Source: JBEGQX01 sp041180805
Lineage (GTDB): Bacteria; Planctomycetota; Planctomycetia; Gemmatales; Gemmataceae
DNA length: 23,610 nucleotides
Assembly (NCBI GenBank): GCA_041180805.1
Contig: JBEGQX010000302.1
Location: forward strand, 1-23,610
Reading direction: 5' to 3'
The notes beneath the pieces are model-generated. The model did no database searches. It saw nothing but the letters and a program-made list of their open reading frames with translations, and was not told where the DNA came from. The translations under genes were made by a program, and so were the position numbers. Numbering within the stretch: position 1 is the stretch's first letter; the number at the start of each line of letters is the position of its first letter. This document shows positions 15,603-22,731 of this stretch, piece by piece.

Positions 15603-17528
15603 TTATCTAACCCTGTTCGACAAAAAGGAGGCTATTTCTTTCTCCAAGGCGTTGCATTCCACCGATTTTGAGAGCACCCGGCAGTTCTCCTGCTTGCGCA
15701 CGGAATCCAACTGGAAGGAATCCGGCTCGCTGGTTATCAAAAGAATGGGTGTTTTTCGAAGCTTGGGGTCTTGATAGATATTTTCAGCAAGGCCTTTTCC
15801 ATCCATCACAGGCATGTGATAGTCGCTGATGATGAATAGAAATGGCTTTTCTTTCGCCATAGCCAGCCCTTCAGCTCCGTTACCGGCTTCCACAACGCTG
15901 GAGTAACCCATCTGGTTAAGAATGCCTTTCATCCTTCTTCGGGCAAAAGCACTGTCATCCACCAGAAGTACCGATTTGCTGAGAAACTCGGTGGTGTCGG
16001 ATGGAGCCGCGACGGTTGGTTTCTGGTCGAGTGCCAGGGCCTGTTGCAGATTCTCGGGCGAAAAAGGCTTTCGCAGAACCTTGATGTTCAACTTGGCAGA
16101 GGCGTCTTGCAATTCCTGATCGATATTAGAAGTGATCAGGATGAAGGATAGGGAATTATACTTGGGCTCGAGCCTGAGCATCTGGGCAAAATCCACACCC
16201 TTGGCATCCGGCAGGTGTTGCGCGCATACCACGGCAGCGATTCCACCTGCATTAAGTTGTTCCAATCCCTCGCGTGCATTGGTTACAAGGTTAACTCCAT
16301 CCAAACCTATCGATTTTAATTGCGAACCTATCATCATTCCCTGAAGCTTGGATGGTTCAATCAGAAGAATCTGGGAATTGGATGGTTTGGGAAGATTGAT
16401 GGTGTTCTGGGTGGCATCAAAGAATGCCGTGGCTGCATTCGAAGCCATTGCGGGAATAACTTTAGTTGCTGATTGGGCAGTGGAAAGGGTTTGTGAGGAT
16501 TTCAGGGTCTCCAAGTCCGCGACCACATCGCTCATCTTTTGGTAGCGGTCTGCAGCCTGCTTTGCCACCATCTTGCAAAAGATTTCCTGAAGCCTTGAGG
16601 GAATCTCAGGCCTGAATTCAGACAGGCTGGGTATGGGCTTTTCCCGATGGGCTATCAATTTGTCAATCACGGTCTTGCCGGTGTAAACATCCCTGCCAGC
16701 AAGGATGTAATACAGCGAGCATCCAAGGCTGTAGATATCAGCCCGGTGATCGACCTTGCTGGTATCCTCGGCCTGCTCGGGCGCCATGAATTCCAAGGTG
16801 CCCGCAATGGTGAACTCGGCGGTCAGGCCTGCCTGGGGTTCCTGGGAAGAGGACTTTTCATTATCCACCAGACGAACCAACCCAAGGTCGGCAACCTTCA
16901 CATTGCCATGACGGTCTAACATTAAATTTTGGGGCTTAATATCCCGGTGCACCATGCCCTGATCGTGCACATATTGCAGTGCCTTGGCCGACTGAATGAT
17001 GGAATCCACCGCCTGGTTCACGGGCAATGGGCCGCTCTTGCGCACAATCCGGTCCAAGTCGCTGCCTTCCACGAACTCCAAAACGAGGTAAGAACCAAAC
17101 TTGCCAATGTCGGCATCGTAGGCTTGTATCACATTGGGATGGTTTAGCTTCGCCAGGCTTTCCACCTCCCTTTGGAAGCGTTGGAGATGATCGGGGTTTT
17201 CCTGAATCTCCGGGTTCAATACCTTGATGGCAACAATACGCCTCATGCGTTTGTGCCTGGCCTTGAACACCTTACCCATGCCGCCTTCACCCAAGCGATC
17301 CATTATAAGGTAGTTATCCATCACCAGATCTTCGGAAAGCTTGTCCCGCATGACCCGTGCCTGATAGGCGGTCAACAGGCCTATCTGTTCCAGAAAATCT
17401 CCCAGGGCATCGCGGTCATCCAGTTCTTTCGCCTCGGCATGCGATTCAAAGGCCGAGGTGATCTCGTCCTTGTTGACGATACCCAGCCGCACCAACTCAT
17501 TGACTGCCTGTTCAACATCTGGTTTCAT
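15603..17528 (-). CDS. Ser/Thr protein kinase fused to two receiver domains
   Basis: Cytoplasmic 641-residue hybrid kinase. Residues 1-70 are the helical N-terminal extension common in planctomycete Ser/Thr kinases. The Hanks-type kinase domain (72-342) is complete: G-E-G-G-M-G (80-85), K102, H194-R195-D196, K198, N201, and D-L-G (214-216) in place of D-F-G. After a linker, receiver 1 (385-500) is degenerate: the phosphoacceptor position is Ala436 and the acidic pair is reduced to Glu391, though Lys487 remains. Receiver 2 (518-640) is intact: D524-D525, D569 in I-I-S-D-Y-H-M-P, T599 and K621. No transmembrane or PASTA segment is present. The ATG is preceded by a GAAGG site with 7-nt spacing. 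It lies directly upstream of cheA on the same strand (166 bp), so CheA is the likely phosphodonor; this is inference. Confidence 0.95.
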   Translation of the reverse strand: MKPDVEQAVNELVRLGIVNKDEITSAFESHAEAKELDDRDALGDFLEQIGLLTAYQARVMRDKLSEDLVMDNYLIMDRLGEGGMGKVFKARHKRMRRIVAIKVLNPEIQENPDHLQRFQREVESLAKLNHPNVIQAYDADIGKFGSYLVLEFVEGSDLDRIVRKSGPLPVNQAVDSIIQSAKALQYVHDQGMVHRDIKPQNLMLDRHGNVKVADLGLVRLVDNEKSSSQEPQAGLTAEFTIAGTLEFMAPEQAEDTSKVDHRADIYSLGCSLYYILAGRDVYTGKTVIDKLIAHREKPIPSLSEFRPEIPSRLQEIFCKMVAKQAADRYQKMSDVVADLETLKSSQTLSTAQSATKVIPAMASNAATAFFDATQNTINLPKPSNSQILLIEPSKLQGMMIGSQLKSIGLDGVNLVTNAREGLEQLNAGGIAAVVCAQHLPDAKGVDFAQMLRLEPKYNSLSFILITSNIDQELQDASAKLNIKVLRKPFSPENLQQALALDQKPTVAAPSDTTEFLSKSVLLVDDSAFARRRMKGILNQMGYSSVVEAGNGAEGLAMAKEKPFLFIISDYHMPVMDGKGLAENIYQDPKLRKTPILLITSEPDSFQLDSVRKQENCRVLSKSVECNALEKEIASFLSNRVR

Positions 17529-17562
17529 GAACGAACCTTCTGGAATCTAACACTCTCCTATG

Positions 17563-17619
17563 CCATATTCTATGGGTGTTCCAAGGCCTTGAGCAAAAGA
17601 TTCCCTGACTGGTTAAAAT
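17563..17619. promoter_or_regulatory. Candidate divergent promoters and dyad
   Basis: In the 142-bp gap between divergent genes, TTGAGC (17589-17594) and TAAAAT (17614-17619) could drive the dehydrogenase gene (19-nt spacer). On the minus strand TTGCTC (17596-17591) and TAGAAT (17572-17567), with an 18-nt spacer, could drive the kinase. The two -35 elements overlap. The dyad CCATA-TTC-TATGG (17563-17575) covers the minus-strand -10. All matches are by eye and modest. Confidence 0.25.
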
Positions 17620-17656
17620 ATTTCCAAGAATGGGATTGAATTTAAGGCGATACCTG

Positions 17657-17664
17657 AAAAGGGG
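17657..17664 (+). promoter_or_regulatory. Ribosome binding site of the dehydrogenase fusion gene
   Basis: AAAAGGGG lies 6 nt before the ATG at 17671 and supports that start, which gives a normal signal peptide. Confidence 0.65.
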
Positions 17665-17670
17665 TTAGCG

Positions 17671-20661
17671 ATGATAAGTACCACTATTCTCCTTCTAAGT
17701 ACTTTGATATTGCCAGCGGAAAGCGCAAAACCCCGGTGCAGTTGGGCAGTTACCGCTCCTGTCATCGATGGCAAGATGGATGACGAATGCTGGAAAAATG
17801 CCAGCCCAATCAGTAATTTTCACATGCCCTGGTTGGGCAAGAAGGATCGCCCGGCCAAGGCACAAACCAAAGCCCGACTTGCCTGGGACAGGGATTATTT
17901 TTATTTCTTTGCCCAGATGGAAGATGCCGACCTTTTTGCGGACATTAAGGAACATGATGGAAATACCTGGAACAACGATGTCTTTGAAATCTTCCTGAAA
18001 CCCTCGAAAGATCATGCCGGGTATTACGAATTTCAGGTGAATGCCGCGAACACGGTGTTTGACTGCTTCTTTGCCAAAAAGGGCATGACCGATTTTAATT
18101 CGCTGAAAAAGAAAGACCGCTTTCATGTGGAAAGCAGGGTGATCCTGGACGGAACCCTGAACCAGCGTGATGACACCGACAGGGGATGGAGCGTTGAAGG
18201 AAGAATCCCCTGGACGGATTTTGCCCATACAGGCGGAAGGCCCGCCGCGAACGAGGTCTGGAAATTCGCGTTGTGCCGATACGACTACAATATTAAGAAC
18301 AAGGAACCCGAGCTTTCCACCTCGGCGCCCCTGGCTTCCAAGTCCACCCCGGATTTTCATCTGGTGCAGGACTATGAGGATCTTCTTTTCGAAGGGCCAC
18401 AGGCAGCATGGAAATCCGGCACACGGCTACCCCAAAATCAAAAGGTATTCCAAGCCACCCCCGAACCGCCCGCCCCTTTCAAGACTGTGAATGCGTTTCC
18501 AAAGTTATCCCTTAAGCAACCGGTAAGTGTGGTCTTTCAACCCGGAACAAACCTTTTGCTGGCCAGCGTGCAAGAGAAACCCTACCAACCTTGCAGCATC
18601 ATAAGGTTCGAGGCAAAAGCCGAGGTGGAATTGACCCAGAAATTGCTGGAAACCAAGGACAGCATCTATGACATAACCTTTCATCCAAAATTCTTGGAGA
18701 ACGGCTACCTGTATGTGGGTTGCAATGGCGCCAACGCCGATGGCAAGAAGTACTCCCGCGTGGTGCGTTACACCATGGAAACCAAGGCACCCCACAACCT
18801 GAATGTGGATTCCAGGCTGGTGGTGATCGAATGGCTTTCCGATGGGCACAATGGATCCGCGGTTGCCTTTGGCAAAGATTCCATGCTTTATGTCACCACG
18901 GGGGATGGAACATCCGATTCGGATACCTGGCTTTCAGGGCAGGACCTTTCCCGACCATTGGGCAAGGTGCTTCGCATTGATGTGGATCACCCGGAGGAAG
19001 GCAAAAATTACTCCATTCCCAAGGATAACCCATTCTTCGGCCAAAAGGATGTAACCTGGGAAACCTGGGCTTATGGGCTTCGCAATCCATGGCGCATGCA
19101 TTGCGACGCAAAGACCGGAGACATCTGGGTTGGTAATAACGGGCAGGATCTTTGGGAGCAGGTTTATCTTGTGAAAAAGGGTGACAACTTTGGCTGGAGT
19201 GTGATGGAAGGTTCGCATCCGTTTTATGCCAATCGCAAGGCGGGGCCCACCCCTTTCAGCAAACCCGCCGCCGAGCATCATCATTCGGAAGCCCGCTCCC
19301 TGACAGGTGGAATTGTCTACCATGGCTCAAAACACCCGGAGCTTACAGGCCACTATATTTATGGTGATTACTCCACAGGCAAAGTCTGGGCGGTCAGGCA
19401 TCAGGCTGGCAAGGTAAGCGCCCCCAGGGAAATCGCCGACACCATCCACCAGATTGTCTGTTTCATTCAGAATGAACAGGGTGATCTTTTTGTGGTGGAC
19501 CATGGGGGAACCATCAACAGGTTTGTTCCCTACCAGGCACCGGAAGGTCTTTCGCCCTTCCCCAAAAAGTTGTCAGATACCGGACTCTTTGCCTCGGTGA
19601 AAGGGCATGTCACCAGGCCGGAGTTGATTCCCTACACCGTAAATGCACCTTTCTGGTCCGATGGCGCGAACAAGTTTCGTTTTATCTCCCTGCCCGGAAC
19701 CGATGACAAGGGAAATCCCGCCACCATCGATTACACCACTTCCCGGGGTTGGAATTTCCCCAACGGCACGGTGATCGTTAAATCGTTCTCACTTCCAGAG
19801 GATGAAGCCAAATCATCGGATCAGCGTTGGATTGAAACCCGCCTGATGGTTCGCGCCAACAACGAATGGGCCGGCTACTCCTACCTGTGGAACAAGGAAC
19901 AAACCGAAGCGCATCTGGTGGAAAAAGAGGGAGCTGACAAGGAATTCGAGGTTCGTAATAAGGATGGTTCCACCCGCAAGCAGGTTTGGCGCTACCCCAG
20001 CAGGGCCGAATGCATGGTGTGCCATACCCGCGCAGCCAACTTCGTGCTTGGCCTTTGCGAATTGCAGATGAACAAGCAGCATGATTACCCCGCCGGCAGG
20101 CAAAACCAGTTGGAATGTCTGGAGGCTTTGGGCGTGCTGAAGATTAACTCAGGCAATGAGTTCAAAGATGCCGTGAGAGCCCGGGCCAAGACCGATGGCC
20201 TGAAGGACAGTGAACTGGATTCCTTTGTGAACGGCGTGATGAACACTTCCGAACAGCGCAAGGTGCCTGCTTCCAACAAAATGTTTTATGAGAACCCACA
20301 AAAGCGAAGGCATCTGGTAAACCCCTATGACAAAACCATGGACCTCAACGATCGTGCCCGGTCGTTTATGCACTCGAATTGTTCCAGTTGTCATGTCGAG
20401 GCCGGTGGTGGAAACGCCCAGATGAACCTTGAGTTTCTTGCCAAAAGCGACAAGGTAAAGATCATTAATGAGAAACCCAACCATCACACTCTGGATCTAC
20501 CTGATGCCCTGCTGGTTGCGCCGGGTGAACCGGATCGATCGGTGCTGTTAAAAAGGATCAATATCGTGGGTCAGGGACAGATGCCGCAGATAGGCCGAAA
20601 CCGTATCGACCAGGAAGCCGTGGAGATGATTCGGGAATGGATCAGGTCCCTTCCCAAATGA
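17671..20661 (+). CDS. CBM9-like / sugar dehydrogenase / diheme cytochrome c fusion
   Basis: Exported 996-residue multidomain oxidoreductase. Residues 1-19 are a signal peptide (A-E-S-A). Residues about 24-245 resemble the family 9 carbohydrate-binding (DOMON-like) fold: P-V-I-D-G-K-M-D-D-E-C-W, then N-N-D-V-F-E-I-F-L. Residues about 276-615 are a PQQ-dependent sugar dehydrogenase beta-propeller, with G-H-N-G (His393), L-Y-V-T-T-G-D-G, G-K-V-L-R-I-D and G-L-R-N-P-W-R. Residues about 625-996 resemble the SO2930-type diheme cytochrome family, with two C-x-x-C-H sites (C781-M-V-C-H785 and C904-S-S-C-H908) and a likely Met ligand at 971. It would bind a sugar polymer, oxidise it and pass electrons to its own hemes. 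The cofactor and substrate are inferred from family. Confidence 0.9.
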   Translation: MISTTILLLSTLILPAESAKPRCSWAVTAPVIDGKMDDECWKNASPISNFHMPWLGKKDRPAKAQTKARLAWDRDYFYFFAQMEDADLFADIKEHDGNTWNNDVFEIFLKPSKDHAGYYEFQVNAANTVFDCFFAKKGMTDFNSLKKKDRFHVESRVILDGTLNQRDDTDRGWSVEGRIPWTDFAHTGGRPAANEVWKFALCRYDYNIKNKEPELSTSAPLASKSTPDFHLVQDYEDLLFEGPQAAWKSGTRLPQNQKVFQATPEPPAPFKTVNAFPKLSLKQPVSVVFQPGTNLLLASVQEKPYQPCSIIRFEAKAEVELTQKLLETKDSIYDITFHPKFLENGYLYVGCNGANADGKKYSRVVRYTMETKAPHNLNVDSRLVVIEWLSDGHNGSAVAFGKDSMLYVTTGDGTSDSDTWLSGQDLSRPLGKVLRIDVDHPEEGKNYSIPKDNPFFGQKDVTWETWAYGLRNPWRMHCDAKTGDIWVGNNGQDLWEQVYLVKKGDNFGWSVMEGSHPFYANRKAGPTPFSKPAAEHHHSEARSLTGGIVYHGSKHPELTGHYIYGDYSTGKVWAVRHQAGKVSAPREIADTIHQIVCFIQNEQGDLFVVDHGGTINRFVPYQAPEGLSPFPKKLSDTGLFASVKGHVTRPELIPYTVNAPFWSDGANKFRFISLPGTDDKGNPATIDYTTSRGWNFPNGTVIVKSFSLPEDEAKSSDQRWIETRLMVRANNEWAGYSYLWNKEQTEAHLVEKEGADKEFEVRNKDGSTRKQVWRYPSRAECMVCHTRAANFVLGLCELQMNKQHDYPAGRQNQLECLEALGVLKINSGNEFKDAVRARAKTDGLKDSELDSFVNGVMNTSEQRKVPASNKMFYENPQKRRHLVNPYDKTMDLNDRARSFMHSNCSSCHVEAGGGNAQMNLEFLAKSDKVKIINEKPNHHTLDLPDALLVAPGEPDRSVLLKRINIVGQGQMPQIGRNRIDQEAVEMIREWIRSLPK

Positions 20662-22163
20662 TGCAAGTTTTCAAAATCCTGATCGGGGCTTGGCCGGGAA
20701 TCTTCCTGGCGGTTTTTCTTTTCTTTGCGATGATCAACCCGTCGGGATTGTTGGGTGACCCCGGGGTATATTGGCATATTCGTGCCGGGGAGTGGATGCT
20801 AGATCATCTGCGTGTATTAAGGCATGATCCCTTTTCCCAGTCTGGAATGCCCTGGGTACCAACTCAATGGCTGGCAGAAATCGTGATGGCGGTAGCCTAT
20901 CAAACAGCCGGCTTTGCGGGCGTAACAACCCTTGCCTCGCTTCTGATTGCAACCTGGGTTTCCATTCCTGTGCGCCGCTGGTTTTTGGCAGGCATGCACC
21001 CTATTTTGGTTTGGTTTTTGGCATTGGTAGTGCTAAAGGTGGGTGCCATTCAGATTCATGCCCGCCCTCTTCTGGTTACTTTTTTAAGCACAACCATACT
21101 TGCTTTTACCATTGCGGACATTGAAAGAGGGCGCTCAAGAGTTTCTCGCATGATTTGGCTGCTGTTCCTGGCGGTTTTGTGGGCCAACTGCCATGGTGGA
21201 TACTTGGGCGGCCTGGCCATGCTTGGCGTAGCAGGGACTGTTTGGACGGTGCAGGCATGCTTTGGAACCGGCCCCCTCGCAGAGCGAAACCAATGGTGGC
21301 TTTTTGCATTTGGTATGCTCGGTTGGGTGTTGGCGCCTTTGGTATCCCCCTTTGGCTTTGGACTTTACCAAGAATGGTTCAGCATTTGGTTCAAGCTGGA
21401 TTTATCAAGCTATATTTTGGAACACCAACCTCCCCAACTGACAGATTTTTACATGATCACCCTGTATGTGGTGACTTTGGTACTGGTGCTTTTCATGCTG
21501 CTTTCGCGAGAGCGTAAAAAATGCCTCGCAAGCCTGGCGATATTCGCAAGCTGGCTGGTGATGACCTTTAAACGGGCTAGAAACGCCCCCATGGCAATTA
21601 GTTCGGCAACACCCTTCTTCGAGGAAGCTTGGCTTCAGGCCGTTCAGGCCAATAAAGTGCGCGAGGATTGGGTCATTCGAAACCCTATGGCGATTTCCAA
21701 TAGCATTCTTGGCGGTGTGGTACTTTTTGTGGCTGGTGTTTTTTGTCTGGCCTCTGCCCAAAAGCTTCAGGTACACGCTCCCCAGAAGCTACCACTGGAT
21801 ATGGTGGAAGCCTTGCAGGGTCTGGAGCGAACCCATGGCCATGGCGCGCCTGTTTACAACGGATTGAACGATGGTGGTTTTTTGATTTTCTTTGCCCGCA
21901 ACCTGAAAGCCTTTCAAGATGATCGCTGCGAGATCCATGCCTTTCGCGATGGTGATACCCACGGTAATTGGCAAAAACAGATGTTAGATTTGGAATTGAA
22001 CCAACCCGAAGGTCTTCTCGCGGAGTTGCAAAAGAGGAACATTCACATCGTATTTATTCCCCAAAGCAAAAGGCTAAGCGAAGTGCTGGCTAAAAACCCC
22101 TCATGGAAGGCAATCCAAAAGGGCAGCACCCATACGATTTGGGTGCATTCTGATGAAAAATAG
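20658..22163 (+). CDS. Polytopic membrane protein, GT-C glycosyltransferase-like
   Basis: Integral membrane protein of about 501 residues with roughly nine to eleven hydrophobic segments up to residue 375, then a soluble C-terminal part. After TM1 comes G-D-P-G-V-Y-W-H-I-R-A-G (D34) and then D-P-F-S...W-V-P-T-Q-W-L-A-E. This pattern recurs in uncharacterised membrane proteins related to lipid-linked-sugar glycosyltransferases (GT-C/PMT-like). The C-terminal part contains P-V-Y-N-G...G-G-F-L-I and V-F-I-P-Q-S, also seen in that group. I start it at ATG 20658, overlapping the dehydrogenase stop by 4 bp (ATGA); an ATG at 20637 would overlap by 25 bp. Translational coupling with the dehydrogenase fusion gene is likely. 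Enzymatic activity is uncertain. Confidence 0.8.
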   Translation: MMQVFKILIGAWPGIFLAVFLFFAMINPSGLLGDPGVYWHIRAGEWMLDHLRVLRHDPFSQSGMPWVPTQWLAEIVMAVAYQTAGFAGVTTLASLLIATWVSIPVRRWFLAGMHPILVWFLALVVLKVGAIQIHARPLLVTFLSTTILAFTIADIERGRSRVSRMIWLLFLAVLWANCHGGYLGGLAMLGVAGTVWTVQACFGTGPLAERNQWWLFAFGMLGWVLAPLVSPFGFGLYQEWFSIWFKLDLSSYILEHQPPQLTDFYMITLYVVTLVLVLFMLLSRERKKCLASLAIFASWLVMTFKRARNAPMAISSATPFFEEAWLQAVQANKVREDWVIRNPMAISNSILGGVVLFVAGVFCLASAQKLQVHAPQKLPLDMVEALQGLERTHGHGAPVYNGLNDGGFLIFFARNLKAFQDDRCEIHAFRDGDTHGNWQKQMLDLELNQPEGLLAELQKRNIHIVFIPQSKRLSEVLAKNPSWKAIQKGSTHTIWVHSDEK

Positions 22164-22203
22164 TCATCCAACCATGGTGGCTGGTTTGACAAGCTGCAAT
22201 AAA

Positions 22204-22225
22204 AAACCTAGCTTTCAATAGGTTT
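22204..22225 (-). terminator. Weak hairpin with T-run on the minus strand
   Basis: AAACCTA (22204-22210) pairs with TAGGTTT (22219-22225) around an 8-nt loop. Read on the minus strand, the stem runs into a T-rich stretch, as in an intrinsic terminator; on the plus strand the stem is followed by GG. The stem is AT-rich and short. It lies in the 87-bp gap before the TadE-like gene, and no minus-strand gene in view needs it. Confidence 0.2.
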
Positions 22226-22250
22226 GGATAGACCCAAAGAGGTTCGTACC

Positions 22251-22700
22251 ATGTTTCACCCATTTAGATTTGCTGGAAAACCAAGGGAACGCAAGGGTGC
22301 CGCAGCGGTGGAATTCGCGATAGTGGCTCCATTGTTGTTTCTGTTAATCCTTGGCATTATTGAGTTTGCAAGAATTTTCATGGTGGTTCAGATCATCAAC
22401 AATGGTGCGCGTGAAGGGGCCAGAAAAGCCATTTTGCCCGGCGCTACCCAAACCATTGTGAACAATACCATTGAAAGCTACATGACCAACGCAGGCCTTA
22501 GTGGCCATACAAAAACCTTTTATGTGAACAATTCCAGCACCACGAATGTGACATCGGCGGTGGCGGGGGATTCCATCAAGGTGGTTTTAAGCATTCCGGT
22601 GAATAACATCAGTTGGCTGCCTGCCAATTTCATTGGTTTTCTTACAGGTAGTGGTCAAAGCTTGAGCACCAGCGTGGTCATGCGCAAAGAAGATAGTTAA
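22251..22700 (+). CDS. TadE-like pilus assembly protein
   Basis: Membrane-anchored 149-residue minor pilin-like protein of the TadE family, part of tight-adherence (Flp/Tad) pilus systems. A basic start (R-E-R-K-G) leads into A-A-A-V-E-F-A-I-V-A-P-L-L-F-L-L-I-L, the characteristic TadE N-terminal membrane helix with its conserved Glu. I-I-E-F-A-R and N-N-G-A-R-E-G-A-R follow, also typical. The rest is a beta-rich extracytoplasmic domain. ATG 22251 has AAAGAGG 8 nt upstream; the TTG at 22224 is less likely. A TadG-like gene follows after 31 bp. Core Tad genes (ATPase, platform, secretin) are not in the window. Confidence 0.88.
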   Translation: MFHPFRFAGKPRERKGAAAVEFAIVAPLLFLLILGIIEFARIFMVVQIINNGAREGARKAILPGATQTIVNNTIESYMTNAGLSGHTKTFYVNNSSTTNVTSAVAGDSIKVVLSIPVNNISWLPANFIGFLTGSGQSLSTSVVMRKEDS

Positions 22701-22716
22701 GGTATTCCAGCCTTTT

Positions 22717-22725
22717 AAGGGAGGG
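22717..22725 (+). promoter_or_regulatory. Strong ribosome binding site of the TadG-like gene
   Basis: AAGGGAGGG lies 6 nt before the ATG at 22732, one of the strongest initiation sites in the window. It fixes the start of a gene whose 3' end is cut off. Confidence 0.7.
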
Positions 22726-22731
22726 TACGCC

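Noticed and set aside
17695..18360. Minus-strand open frame (221 codons) opposite the dehydrogenase fusion
   Set aside because: Antisense to the signal peptide and CBM9-like region; no supporting motif.
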